From contig JAHDHC010000008.1 in NCBI GenBank assembly GCA_020631485.1, positions 4,199 through 51,093 of the forward strand: a DNA stretch of 46,895 nucleotides, written 5' to 3'. Both the position numbers and the translations under genes were made by a program. The notes under the pieces were generated by a model that was given only the letters and a program-made list of their open reading frames with translations, was not told the origin of the DNA and ran no database searches. Positions 1-11,160 of the stretch are shown in pieces. The stretch is from Candidatus Altimarinota bacterium. Lineage in GTDB: Bacteria; Patescibacteriota; Gracilibacteria; BD1-5; UBA6164. Positions within the stretch are counted from its first letter, which is position 1. Every line of letters starts with the position of its first letter.

Positions 1-56
1 AGAAGTGGTCCATCTATATGATTTCGAGCTATTTCTTGTTTTGTATTGAGTTTCAT
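1..56 (-). CDS. UvrD/PcrA-like DNA helicase, N-terminal fragment
   Basis: Only the first 18 or so residues are inside the window, starting at an ATG at 56 and running off the left edge. They read MKLNTKQEIARNHIDGPLL, which matches the start of superfamily 1 UvrD/PcrA/Rep helicases (L-N-x-x-Q-x-x-A ... G-P-L-L, just before Walker A). That Q motif contacts the adenine of ATP. The Walker A motif itself lies outside the window, so this is a family-level call from a short stretch. It could equally be UvrD, PcrA or another AddA/RecB-like helicase. Confidence 0.6.
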   Translation of the reverse strand, partial: MKLNTKQEIARNHIDGPL

Positions 57-174
57 GTACTCAAATATATTTCCTTTTTTTGAAAATGAAATATCAAATA
101 AAAAAATATGTTAAAAAACTTGCTATCAGATCAAAATATGTATGCTTAAAGACAATTATAACTTATAAAAAACA

Positions 175-372
175 ATGTTTAAAATAAAAAAAGTTGAAGA
201 AATGAAGGGAAAAATAAAGATGATGAAATACGCAGCAATAACATTTTGAATTATTTTTATTTTGATGATATGTAATCAGGTTTACCTCAATATAAAAATA
301 CACAAACTTCAAGATAGACAGATGGAAATAATAAACTCTTTCATCGTAAATACTTCTAGCGATAATAGCTAA
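175..372 (+). CDS. small single-pass membrane protein
   Basis: A 65-residue protein of unknown function. A lysine-rich N-terminus (about residues 1-18) is followed by a hydrophobic segment (about 20-40, AAITFGIIFILMIC) and a polar tail. The glycine in the membrane segment is a UGA codon. Its TAA stop at 370-372 directly abuts the ATG of the dihydrofolate reductase gene at 373, so the two are probably co-transcribed. No Shine-Dalgarno site precedes the first ATG; in-frame ATGs at 202 and 220 are alternative starts. Existence is supported by the open frame and the tight junction, not by homology. Confidence 0.5.
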
Positions 373-909
373 ATGAAAATGAAAAAATTTTCAATGATTC
401 TTGCAGTTGATGTAAAAAATGGACTATGAAAAGATAACGATCTTGCCTGGAGGCTTCCAAAGGATATGAAGCATTTTCAAAAGATTACTACTCAGACTGT
501 AGATCCTGAGAAATGTAATGCTGTGATTATGGGAAGGAAAACATGGGAAAGTATTCCACAAAAGTATCGTCCTCTTCCTGGGAGAGTAAACTGTATACTT
601 TCTAGAAAAGCACAGACTGATATAACAGGAGCTGTTGTATACCGTGATTTTGGATTGTGCCTTGAAGAACTGTCACAACAGGAAAATATAGAAAATATCT
701 TCGTTATAGGATGAGCACAGATATATAATAGTCTCCTTTCTCACGAGGCTTTAGAAAAGATCTATCTCACTCAAGTTGAGTCAGACTTTCGCTGTGATGT
801 ATTTTTTGATGGAATTCCTACAGATTTCCAGCTCAAAACTATATCAAGTGCACAGCAGGAATGAGATATAGAATATTATTTTACTGAATATATAAAAAAA
901 GAAATCTAA
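373..909 (+). CDS. folA: dihydrofolate reductase
   Basis: Reduces dihydrofolate to tetrahydrofolate with NADPH. The 178-residue length is normal. Visible motifs are NGLGKDNDLAWRLPKDMKHF (residues 16-35), where D31 is the catalytic acid, MGRKTWESIP in the NADPH site, and FVIGGAQIYNSLL with the GG-x-x-I-Y loop. The usual DLPW is DLAW here. Three glycines, including G19 of the first motif and one of the GG pair, are UGA codons, so the standard code would cut the protein in pieces. It follows the small membrane protein with zero spacing and ends in a bidirectional terminator. No thymidylate synthase or other folate gene is in the window. Confidence 0.95.
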
Positions 910-922
910 TGATTTCTTTTTT
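895..922. terminator. bidirectional terminator after folA
   Basis: A perfect inverted repeat with arms aaaaaagaaatc and gatttctttttt around a taat loop. The A and T runs serve both strands. It lies exactly between folA (+) and the converging minus-strand gene, overlapping both stop codons. Confidence 0.75.
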
Positions 923-1364
923 ATTTGATTCCAGATTCTGTATCGATGGATCACTTTATAGAATCGCCGATTTGTTGGAGCGCATCTCATTTCTCGCTAA
1001 ACTTATCAACAGCTTCTTTTGCTGACTTCACTGTTTCTATAGTAGTATCTATGGTATCCATAGTTTCATTAAAACTCTCCTGAGCTCAAGAAAGAGTCGA
1101 TCTGACACTGTCTATTTTTCACTTTGTTATATCTAAGCCATTTTTTAAACTATCACGTATATCTAAAGCTCAGCTTTTCACTTCTTGAGGAGAAGGGACA
1201 TCAGTAACCGTTGTATCAAACTGAGTTTTTATGTTTCGTATCTTGTCTGTAGTACCTGAAAAACCAAACATTTCTTCTATTTTAGAACTTGTCTCAGGAG
1301 ACAGAAACACAAGTAGGGCGTATATAATAAAAACACTCAGGATGAGGAGAAGAATTTTTTTCAT
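921..1364 (-). CDS. membrane-anchored helical protein, unknown
   Basis: A 147-residue protein of unknown function. An N-terminal hydrophobic anchor (residues about 3-21, KILLLILSVFIIYALLVFL) is followed by a polar, charged body rich in D, K, T and S. The spacing of hydrophobic residues suggests amphipathic helices (repeats of the type TVKSAKEAVDKF and DSLKNGLDI), reminiscent of apolipoprotein-like or chemotaxis-linker helices; that is inference only. Several glycines are UGA. The TAA stop sits in the bidirectional terminator shared with folA. Confidence 0.7.
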
Positions 1365-1370
1365 AAAAAA

Positions 1371-1408
1371 AATAATACTAGTAACGTAGTAGTATTATAG
1401 TATTATTT
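1371..1408 (-). terminator. AT-rich inverted repeat between minus-strand genes
   Basis: aataatacta near 1371 and tagtattatt near 1395 form an inverted repeat followed by a T/A-rich stretch. It is placed downstream of the zinc-ribbon gene and just upstream of the start at 1364, so it may be a weak terminator or a control site for the downstream gene. Confidence 0.4.
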
Positions 1409-1440
1409 TTAAAAAATCAATTTCTGTTATTTAAGGGAGT

Positions 1441-1806
1441 CTAGTTTTTAGAAAAGAGCTCTTGAACTCATGACATTCATTTGAGTTTTTTATTGAGGGA
1501 TACAATCTCTTCATCTTTTATTTGAGATTTTGGAGCTTGAACTATCTCTGATTTAAGATTTTTTATTTTGGATTTAATTTCTTCAGGGACATTCAACGCG
1601 TCTAGTTTTCACAAGTTGATATTTGCCACCTCTGTACGAACCATAGTACTTTTTTGACAGGCTGGACAGTTGATATTTATGTTGAGTGAGCTTCATGCAG
1701 CTCATACGATTTCTATAGATGCTTCATCTACTTTTTCAGTACATGAAGGACATTCAAAGCTTTGTACAAGATTTTCGATTATGTTTTTTAGAATCTGATA
1801 GTTCAT
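1441..1806 (-). CDS. small zinc-ribbon protein
   Basis: A 121-residue soluble protein. Two CxxC pairs, CPSC (C19, C22) and CPAC (C47, C50), separated by 24 residues, form a typical four-cysteine zinc ribbon. The second half is charged and probably helical (EEIKSKIKNLKSEIVQ). Zinc ribbons of this kind bind nucleic acid or protein partners, but nothing in the sequence names a partner. The frame starts at ATG 1806 and stops at TAG 1441-1443. It stands alone between gltX and the membrane-anchored gene. Confidence 0.7.
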
Positions 1807-1861
1807 ATGTTTGAGGTTGATGTATATATTTATAGTAAAACACTACATATATTATACTAGA

Positions 1862-3337
1862 CTATGAAAAATTTTTCAAGACTTTTTCTAAAATCTCTCT
1901 TGACTTTTGTGGTCCGTAGATATGAATCATTTCAAAAGCTCAAGGAGAGAATTCTTCTCCAGATAGCGCAACACGGATGGGCCAGAGAACTTGTCCATTT
2001 TTCATTTCCTTTTCTTTGATACGAGCTATAAAAGTTTCTTTTATCTCGTCTATAGTCGGTACTGAGCTAAATGCAGCCAATATATCTATTCATAAGCTCA
2101 GAGCTTGTTTTACAATGGATTCGTCGTTTATTTTCATCTTTGCATTGAGATACAAGTCCTTAGGTGCTGATGAATGTTCTCTATAGAAAAGCTCAGCAAA
2201 GGTTTTGTATTCTGAAAAGTAACGAATACGAGAACGTAACTCTGAAAAGATTTTTTTGTTGTATTCTTCCCCATGCTTTGATAAAACCTCATAAAACTCG
2301 TGATCATATCTTTTGAGATATATAGACATCTTATGAAAGAGTTGATCAAGGTCTCCTGATCTCAAGTAGTGGCTATTAAAAAAGTCGAGTCTTTCAGTGT
2401 CAAAAACTGCTCATGCCTTTTGTACTTGCGAGAGGTCAAACTTTTCGATAAGTTCTGACATAGAAAAGAACTCTTCTGTCGTTTTTGGGTTCCATCATAA
2501 AAGCGCAAGATAATTTATGAGAGCTTCAACAAGGTATCATTTCTCGAGATACTTTTCTACAGCGACATCTCAGGTTCTTTTACTCAGTTTTTTTCTATCA
2601 GCTCATACAAGAGGAGGGACATGAGAATAGTTAGGTATATCCCATCAAAATGCTTGATACAAAAGTATATGCTTTGGGGTAGAAGGAATCCATTCATCTC
2701 ACCTAATTATGTCTGTGACTCACATATGGTGATCATCTACCACTACAGCAAAGTGATATGTTGGGAAACCATCAGCTTTTATGAGGATCTGATCATCGAT
2801 TTCTTTAGAATTGATTGTTATCTTTCCTCGAACTTCGTCCTTAAACTCTATATCAACATTTTCAGGTACCTTTAAACGAATAGTATATGGAACTCATGCG
2901 GCTAGCTTCTCGTTTATTTCTTCTTGAGTCAGGTATCTACACTTTTTATCATAGCGTGTTGGGAGTTTGAGAGACTCTTGTTCTTCTCTGAGAGCTTGGA
3001 GTCTCTCAGGCGTACAAAAACAATAGTATGCATGACCTGACTCTAATAGTTTATCAATATGTTCTTTGTAGAGATCTAATCTCTCTGACTGGTAATATGG
3101 TCCATTTGTTCAGGGATTATTTGGTCACTCATCTGGTATAAGTCCTATAGAAGCGAGGATCTCTAACATATTATCTACGCTTCCCTCTACAAATCTTGCT
3201 CTATCAGTATCTTCTATTCTCAGCATAAATTTCCCACTATTTTTTTTCGTAAATAGATAGTTAAATAGCACAGTTCTTAGGCTACCTATGTGCAGATAAC
3301 CGGTAGGACTAGGGGCAAAACGTGTAATTACAGTCAT
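1862..3337 (-). CDS. gltX: glutamyl-tRNA synthetase
   Basis: Class I aminoacyl-tRNA synthetase that charges tRNA-Glu (and possibly tRNA-Gln, if the organism uses the transamidation route). 491 residues, the normal length. The N-terminus reads [18 protein letters not shown] with the HIGH-type signature HIGS, followed by [11 protein letters not shown]. The second signature is KKLSKR in place of KMSKS, as in many GltX proteins. The C-terminal half is the helical anticodon-binding region. It starts at ATG 3337 and ends at TAG. It is transcribed away from clpP, with which it shares the 3338-3519 upstream region. Confidence 0.95.
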
Positions 3338-3519
3338 AGAGTTTTGTTAGTATTTATGTGGATTGTATCAAAAATCTTAAAAAATGCAAAAGCATTAGAT
3401 ATTCTTTTTTGAAGTATTTAAGCAAAGAGTCAATCTAAAATTTTAATAGTTCTACAAATTATTTGATAAAATATAGAAGATGATATACTAAAAACAGAAT
3501 ATAATGATAAAAATTTTCT
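3338..3519. promoter_or_regulatory. divergent intergenic region gltX/clpP
   Basis: About 180 AT-rich bases between divergent starts, so promoters for both genes should lie here. On the plus strand ttgata followed by tatact about 30 bases before the clpP start is a possible sigma70-type promoter. A short inverted repeat, aatgc-aaaa-gcatt, lies near the gltX side. I see no reading frame and no ribosome-binding site. Confidence 0.35.
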
Positions 3520-4137
3520 ATGCCTAAAATTATAACGAAAACAAAACAAATACGTGACACTTTAATTCCTACAGTTATTGATAAAACTCCAAGTTGAGAA
3601 AGAGCTTATGATATATACTCGAGACTTTTAGAAGATAGAGTTATTTTCTTGGGAGAAGCTATAGATAGTGCTGTGGCTAATACTGTCATTGCTCAGCTAT
3701 TATTTTTGGAGAAACAAGATCCAAAAGCTCCTATAACTATGTATGTCAATTCTCCAGGTGGGCACGTGACAGCTGGACTTGCAATCTACGATACTATGCA
3801 GTATATAAGTTGTCCTGTTTCGACTGTTTCTATAGGACTTTCAGCATCTATGGGATCTGTGATACTTGCCTGATGAGAAAAGTGAAAAAGATATGCTCTT
3901 CCTCATAGTGAGATTATGATTCATCAACCTCTATGAGGAGCAGAGTGACAAGCTACAGACATAAAACTCGCAGCTGAACACATCGTCAAGACTGGAAAAA
4001 TTCTCTACAAAATCCTTGCAAAACATACAGGACAAACAATTGATCAAATCGAAAAAGACTGTGATAGAGATAATTTCATGTCAGCAGAAGATGCCTTGAA
4101 GTATGGACTCATTGATAAAATAATAAAAAACAAGTAG
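3520..4137 (+). CDS. clpP: ATP-dependent Clp protease proteolytic subunit
   Basis: Serine protease subunit that assembles into the tetradecameric chamber and works with Clp ATPases. 205 residues. The catalytic triad is visible: S110 in GLSASMGS, H135 in IMIHQP and D185 in [12 protein letters not shown]. The strand motif [18 protein letters not shown] is also typical. A run of UGA glycines follows the nucleophile (LAGGEKGKRYALP) and PLGGAEGQATD has UGA too. No Clp ATPase partner is in the window. It converges with the radical SAM gene. Confidence 0.95.
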
Positions 4138-4159
4138 TTTAATAAAAAATACTCGTTAC

Positions 4160-5119
4160 TTAGCTATCCATACAGATGTTGACCTTGTATCTCGAGAGCT
4201 TTTCCTGGAAAAGTGTATATATCTTCTTACGAAATACGAGATCTTCTCTATAAAATCCTGATTTTTCCTTATCGAGTTTGTGCAACAAGTCGAGATAAGG
4301 ATTTTTTTTCAGTATTTGATTATAATCTTCATGGGTAAACATAAGTCCCCCTATAAATATCGAATAAATCTTTGTTATATCTAGCTGATTTATAACAGTA
4401 TTTATAAAATCAGCATATATTTTTTCTGAGTCCTCACAATCAAGCAGTGGTATAAAGCGTATTCATACCTGCCATCAAGCAGCTAAAAGTTTATTTACAG
4501 CTTCGATTCTTTCCTCTAGACTTGGAGTTTTTCGCTCATAGCGATCTATGAGTTTCTGAGGATTGAGTGAAAATGCAATTTCTATATTACTATTTGGAGC
4601 AAGACTCAAGAGACGAGATATGTTTGTAGACTTTGTTCGTATCTCCATCTTTGCATTTTTTTGCTCTGCAAAAAATGGGATAAATTCCTGACAAAAATTC
4701 GTAATATTGTCTGTTGCAAGGTTGTCAGAATAATCAGAACTATAAAACCGATTTGTTTCTTCTTTTGAGCTTTTGATCGTCTCTTGTATTTGTCTTTTTA
4801 TATGATCATAGTTGAGAAAGAAAATATTTTGCTCATTTTTAAATGCTCCCTTGAGATAACAATACGAACAGTCAAAAACACAATTAAGTGAGTTTTTAAA
4901 AAAATATCCTCATCAAGGATGTCCATAGAGAGGTGGGGTTTTTGAGATACTATTGTTTACAGAAGCAAAAACAAGAGACTTTCCAGGTTTTACAGAGATC
5001 TTTTTATCAAAGATATTTTTATAATTATCGATTTCAAGAATCTCAAAGTCTTTATATCTATTATATATTCATTTGGTATATTGATTCTCTCTAAGGGACT
5101 TTTCTATATATATAATCAT
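4160..5119 (-). CDS. spore photoproduct lyase-family radical SAM protein
   Basis: A 319-residue radical SAM enzyme. The cluster motif is CVFDCSYCYLKG (C80, C84, C87; CxxxCxxC), preceded by YGHPGGGYFFKNSLN. This arrangement and the overall length match the SplB/spore-photoproduct-lyase-like family, which repairs thymine photoproducts in spore formers. Here the organism is not expected to sporulate, so the substrate may differ. The ATG at 5119 directly follows the TAG of the polyprenyl synthase gene (5120-5122), suggesting translational coupling. Several glycines in the motif region are UGA. Family call good, substrate unknown. Confidence 0.75.
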
Positions 5120-6034
<915 letters not shown>

Positions 6035-6038
6035 ATAT

Positions 6039-6713
6039 TTATTTTCAAAAATTTCTTTTAGAGCTATTAAATTGTTCTAAGGCTTTGTCCAATTCAGCTT
6101 CATCAAACTCTGGCCATTTCTTTTCAGTGAAATAGTATTCACTGTAGTCTGATTGGTAGAGAAGAAAACCTGAATGACGAATATCTCCTCAAGTTCTTAC
6201 AATAAGATCAGCTGGGGGATATTTTCAAGTATCTAGATAGTTTTCAAAAGACTTTTCATCAAGTTCATTAATGTCTCATCACTCAGAAATAAATCTCTTG
6301 ATTCACCTAATAATCTCGTTTTTTCAACCATATACAAGCGCTAGCACTATGGAGATTCATGTATTTTTTTTTGTCTTTTCAACGAGATAGTTCAGGGCTC
6401 AGAGTGCTACTTTTGGTAATTTGCTTGTATCTCAGATAATCTCTACTTTTCCATTGTTTTCCATTATTTCTTCTAAGTACTTTTTGGCTCAGGACATGAT
6501 CTTAACAAGCTCTATAACCTCAGATGCAGATCTTTTTTCAAGGTTTTCTGTACTGAGTCACCATAAAGTAATGTAGTCTATTCATTTTTTATTTGCACAC
6601 TTTACAATATCAATAGCATTTTGAGCTCCTGCCTGATGTCATTTGTGAGATGGAAGTGACTGAGCAGTTGCCCAGCGTCTGTTTCCATCCATTATTATTG
6701 CGAGATGTTTCAT
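6039..6713 (-). CDS. uppS: undecaprenyl (cis-prenyl) diphosphate synthase
   Basis: Cis-prenyltransferase that makes the C55 lipid carrier for cell-wall and surface polysaccharide synthesis. 224 residues. The N-terminal signature is IIMDGNRRWA with the catalytic D9, and the C-terminal signature is RTGGDIRHSGFLLYQSDYSE, close to the family consensus RTGGE-R-SNFLLWQ. It lies between a membrane protein gene and the polyprenyl synthase in one minus-strand run with 1 to 4 base gaps, so it is very likely one operon. Confidence 0.93.
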
Positions 6714-6714
6714 A

Positions 6715-7476
6715 TTATATACTGTTTTCGTCACGTGCTTGTTTGAGATCTTCTTTTGCTTCTATTTCTAGTTGCCTGAAGATATCTCAGAGATTATCAT
6801 TTCCTGTATGTTTATAGTAGAGATAATAGGCGAGTTCAAATACTCACTTGAAAAAAATACATAAGAAATTTACAAGTGGAAGCATGATAAGCAGCGAGAC
6901 AAGCTTAGCCGTGCCTGAGTCAAAAAATCAAAATACAAGTAAAGCAATAAAACTTGTTATAAGTATGGAACATACTGATGCATAGAGTCATACGAGTATG
7001 TATCTATAGTTTGACAGAATCTCAAGTACAATCATAAGAGTGAAAAAAAGGATGAGAATATGTCCAACAAAAACATACATAATGTTATCGTAGTTCATCA
7101 TTCATGCATAAATATACACTGGTGTAATAAAAAGATATATAAGCGTAGAAATAAACGCTATCTGCGTATAGCTAATACTTGAGCGTTCGTATTTATCAGG
7201 ATCTGTGTAGCTGAGAAAAATATAACTTGCAAATAAAACAATCTCAGTTACCACAAAGGTAATAAATGAGAGGAAAAATGGGAAAAATATGTTTTTCGTA
7301 GAAGAGAGATCTCAGCTACTCGAAAATTCTCCTGGTATGTCATAAAAAGATGAAGATATAAGTACAAATATAAGCAAGAGTATACTTCAGCTTATACCAG
7401 CTATAAAAGTCCCTAGACTGTTTATAAAAATATCTTTAAGACTTATTTCTCTTGGACTGAGAAGATCCTGTAACAT
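6715..7476 (-). CDS. polytopic membrane protein, unknown
   Basis: 253 residues with about six hydrophobic segments, the first near residues 20-40 (ILLLIFVLISSSF) and the last near 205-225. The C-terminal tail is charged and ends REDENSI. I recognise no family; the Yip1/YIF1-like fold is a guess based on size and topology. The ATG at 7476 lies inside the end of lspA (41-base overlap), and the TAA is 1 base before uppS, so it belongs to the envelope operon. An upstream ATG near 7489 runs straight into a TAG, which fixes the start. Confidence 0.65.
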
Positions 7477-7882
7477 AGCTAAAAACTCATAAAATAAAAA
7501 CTCAAACACATATACACACGTCTGCAAAGTTAAACACAGAAAAGTATTTTACTCATATGAAATCCGTAACAGATCCATAGATAATTCTCTCATAGGCATT
7601 TCACAAAGCTCATCAGAGTAAAAGACCATATCATATATTGGTGTATACATTTTTTTTCTCGTGATAGACATAATAATACGAGATAAAAAGTATAAGAAAT
7701 ATGGTAACGACTTTCAGTAAAAGTCAATGAACAGGAAGTGAAAAAGCTATTCCTGGGTTCCTCAAATACTCAAAATACAAGTAATCTCCTAAAATATCAT
7801 ATCTTTCTACATAGTAAAGTTGCACATAAAACTTACTCAGAAGATCTAGAGCAAGAGCTAAAAAAAGTGATAATGGAAACAT
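7436..7882 (-). CDS. lspA: lipoprotein signal peptidase
   Basis: Aspartyl membrane protease (signal peptidase II) that removes signal peptides from prolipoproteins. 148 residues with four hydrophobic segments. The two catalytic aspartates are in GSVTDFIG and FNFADVCI, matching V-V-D-F and F-N-x-A-D of the family. The preceding GNAYERI corresponds to G-N-x-x-D-R with Asp replaced by Glu. RNPGIAFSL is the conserved N-x-G-x-A-F. It starts 1 base after secF stops and its 3' end overlaps the next gene by 41 bases. No Lgt is in the window. Confidence 0.85.
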
Positions 7883-7883
7883 A

Positions 7884-8891
7884 CTATACAACGATTAGAT
7901 CTTCTTGAGACTTTTCATTTTTTTTGTACACCTCAAGCTTTTTATTTTTATTGATTTCGTATATGAGTGGTGAGGCTATAAAAATGGATGAATAGGTTCA
8001 TACAATTGTCCCAAAAATCATAACGAGAGTAAATCAAGAGATGCTTTCAGGTCAGAAGAGTAATATAGCAAACAGTACAAATAAAAGTGTGAGACTCGTA
8101 TAGATACTTCTACTCAGTGTTTCATTTACTGACATATTTACGATTTCTTCTAGATTCTTCTTTTTTCCACCATACATTTTTAGATTTGCTCTGATTCTAT
8201 CAGAAACTACGATTGTATCGTTGATCGAGTATCAAAGTATAGTGAGAAGTGCTGTCACAAAAAATGTATCTATCTTAAACTCTGGAAGTATTTGTGAGAC
8301 TATGATATAAAATCATGTCGCTATAACTACATCATGAAAGAGGGTTATAATTGTCACGATTGCAAAGCTCGTAGAGGTTATTCCTCACACAGACCCAGCA
8401 AAAGCGTATGCTACATAGAGCGATATACCTATGATCGCAATAACAAGGGTTATTTTTGCCGTATCTTTTATATAGTCTCAAAAACTCGCTCATATATTTA
8501 CATATTTTGAAAAGCTGATTGTCTCATCATAGCTTTCTAGATATGTATCTACTTTGTTGCGGAAAGTTTCCTTGTAGCCTTCGATTGCTTCTTCTGTAAA
8601 TCATCTATTAAATCAGGCCTGTACTACAAAAGTTTTTTCTCAAGTGACATTATATACACTTGTAGAATTGATAAGTTCAGTTGGGACATTCATCTTAAAG
8701 GCAATATCTTCTACTTGATTTCAGATTTCTTCTATATCTATTTCATTTGTATAAGTGTATTCTGTTTGTGTCCCTCAGGTAATATCTATTCAAAAATTGA
8801 GCTTTGCAAAAAAGAACATGCACAGAGAAATGACTAAAAATACTATTGAAATAGCAAAATTTCTCTGTCTCTTTGAAACAATATCTAACAT
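7884..8891 (-). CDS. secF: protein translocase subunit SecF
   Basis: Accessory membrane subunit that uses the proton gradient to help Sec-dependent export. 335 residues. TM1 is followed by KLNFGIDITGGTQTEY, the SecF hallmark (F-G-I-D-F-x-G-G-T). The first periplasmic domain follows, then five membrane segments with [19 protein letters not shown], the conserved D-R-I-R-E-N-like element. SecD is not adjacent, so it must be encoded elsewhere or absent. It is the first gene of the minus-strand envelope operon. Confidence 0.92.
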
Positions 8892-9014
8892 TACTGATAT
8901 TTAATAATAATGACACAAAGCTAATAAAAAAAACAAAAAAAGCAAGATAGATCTACAATAAACTTGTAATACAAATGATTTTCCTAATAATACCCACGTT
9001 AATCAAAAAACTAT

Positions 9015-9764
9015 ATGCAAAAAATCATAGATTATGTGATGAAATTTTTCATCACTTTGACCATCGTGCTTGCTGTTCTTGCTTTTGTGAGACCTGATCT
9101 TGTAAAAGCTTTTATAGAATGGATAAGGACTATTGTCGATCTTCTTGGGAACTGGAACTATCTTGTTGTTTTTCTAAGCGGGATGATAGAGAGTTTCCCT
9201 GTTTTATGAATAATAGTTCCATGACAAAATATACTGCTTATCGCAGGATGATTTTTTTGAGAAAGTGATATAGTGAAGCTTTTGCTTGTTATATGTTCAG
9301 CAAGTCTTTGAGCAATTGTTTGAAACTATGTATGATATGTTTTATGAAAAAAATATGGGAAAAGATTCTTCCAGCAGTATGGATTGTGGTTTGGTATAGG
9401 TGAAACTGAAGTTGAGTATCTCGAAAAATGAATAAAAAAATGGTGACCCATATGAATAGTTTTGTGAAAGTTTCACAATCTCGCTCGCGCTTTTATTCCA
9501 TTCATCGCAGGAAGTATGGGGATGAAAAGTCGTAAATTTATGATTTACAATACAATCTGATCAATATTACGGGCACTCATAATAGTACTTTTATGAGTAT
9601 TATTTGCAAAGACATATGAGACATTTATAGACTATCTTGAGTACTTTTTCATATGACTTATTGTATTAATCTGACTCTATATCTATGTATTTAAAAGAAA
9701 TGAGTTTAAGATATACATGCAAAAGAAAAATCAAGAAATCGAAAAGAGAATGATGCAAAAATAA
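9015..9764 (+). CDS. DedA/VTT-family membrane protein
   Basis: 249 residues. SNARE-associated/VTT domain typical of DedA proteins, some of which flip undecaprenyl phosphate or phosphatidylethanolamine. Visible are SGMIESFPVLGIIVPGQN (E and P-G-Q motif), GNYVGYVLGKKYG, and KFHNLARAFIPFIAGSMGM (the R-x-F-x-P-x-x-x-G signature). By hand count 16 of about 25 glycines are UGA, a good illustration of the code. It stands divergent from the UppS/LspA/SecF operon, which fits a role with the undecaprenyl carrier. Confidence 0.9.
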
Positions 9765-9803
9765 TCTTAGTTACAGCAAAATATTGACTACTTAAATTTA
9801 TTG

Positions 9804-9809
9804 TATAAT
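9804..9809 (+). promoter_or_regulatory. possible -10 box upstream of the nucleosidase gene
   Basis: tataat lies about 70 bases before the start at 9881. A ttgact at 9784-9789 is only 14 bases upstream, too close for a canonical pair, so only the -10 element is offered. Confidence 0.3.
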
Positions 9810-9880
9810 ATATTTAAATAGCTCGGAAGATTTGTATTCTGAGTTTTAAATATGAGATTATTATCAATACGGTACCTAAT

Positions 9881-10555
9881 ATGAAAAAATACGCTATACT
9901 TACTTCTAAAAAAGCAGAAGCAGATTGCATCATACGCATGTATAACCTTGATTTTTTTGCAGATACTTGAAATATAAAGTTTTATGAAAATGATGACATA
10001 GTTTTATGTGTTTCTGGTGTAGGGAAAATTCAATCAAGTATTGCAACGAGTTGTCTTATAAGTAGATTTAGTCCAGAATTTCTTATAAATATAGGAATTG
10101 CTTGAAATGCGAGACCAAACAAAGTTCAGATCTGAGATGTAGTACTTGTAACAAGGTGTTCTCAACATGATATATATCTTCCTTTTTGAGGAGAACACAA
10201 TGACTATCTTAAATCTCCGATTCATATAGAGTGACTCGTAGCAGAGGGAAAGAAGTTTGATTTCTGAATCATAGAAGAAGGAAAATGTATAACCTGAGAT
10301 CAGTTTATAGACAACCTTAGTAAAGTGAGAATGCTTTCTCAGATACATGATGCTGATTGTATAGATATGGAAGCTTTTGCTTTCCTCAGTACAGCCCGAG
10401 AACTCTGAGAGCTTGACAAGTGTATCGTGATAAAGTGAATATCAGATAAAGCTGACAGTAGTGCAAAAGAAGATCATGAAAACAATCTCAAGCTTTCCAT
10501 GAATAATGCTCTCAAAGTACTTGAAGAGATAATAGACGTAGAAACTAAAAAATAA
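9881..10555 (+). CDS. mtnN: 5'-methylthioadenosine/S-adenosylhomocysteine nucleosidase
   Basis: Cleaves the glycosidic bond of MTA or SAH, recycling adenine from by-products of SAM chemistry. 224 residues. Typical elements are VSGVGKIQSSIAT, INIGIAGNA, GDVVLVTR, CIDMEAFAFL (purine and ribose contacts) and VIKGISDKAD, where the Asp is the catalytic acid. The nearby rRNA methyltransferase and radical SAM enzyme both generate substrates for it, although this is not an operon link. It is followed after 5 bases by the first YgjV-like gene. Confidence 0.85.
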
Positions 10556-10560
10556 AAAAT

Positions 10561-11100
10561 ATGATTTTGGAACTTATCCAATCAATCTGAGACATCTTTA
10601 TGAAAAATCCTTATGCTCAGACATTAGGATTTATTTGATATGCTCTTTCTATATATGCATTTTGATTTTGTAAAAATACAAAGTTTATAAAGGCTATGGC
10701 TGTCTTATCTATTTTCTGGGCTGCACATTTTTATCTTATCTGAGCACTTTCAGCTTTTATAGTAAATTTTATAGATATTTTTAAGTCTGTATTTGCTCTC
10801 AAATATGGAAAAAACAAAAAAATTGCCTTTGGTTTTTTCTTGACTTACCTCATCGCATGATATTTCTTTTTTGAAAATATCATTTCCTTTCTGCCCATCT
10901 GACTCGCTATATTTTGACTCTATCTAACTTTTTTCGTACGTTGAGTATTTCTCAATTTTTGATATCTTATAATCGTATGCTTGTGGTTTATCTATAACTT
11001 CCATCATGCATCACTCGGTTGAATGATCTCAGATATAACTCTCTTTTTTACAGGTATATACGGAATTATGACTATGTTTATTTTAAAAAAGAAAAAATAA
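10561..11100 (+). CDS. YgjV-like inner membrane protein (copy 1)
   Basis: 179 residues, five to six membrane segments. It resembles the YgjV family of bacterial inner membrane proteins: a short amphipathic start (ELIQSIGDIFMKNPYAQTLG), then paired hydrophobic helices with a conserved basic loop (KNTKFIKAMAVLSIFWAAHF) and FHHASLGGMISDIT. Function is unknown for the family. It begins 5 bases after mtnN and precedes a second, longer homologue. The C-terminus ends abruptly in lysines after the last helix. Confidence 0.75.
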
Positions 11101-11160
11101 GGATTTTTTTGTATAGATTTCTAAAGCATGTTACACTAAATAGCATATCTATAAGGAAAT

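Noticed and set aside
1977-2186. Plus-strand frames inside gltX
   Set aside because: Antisense to a full-length conserved gene.
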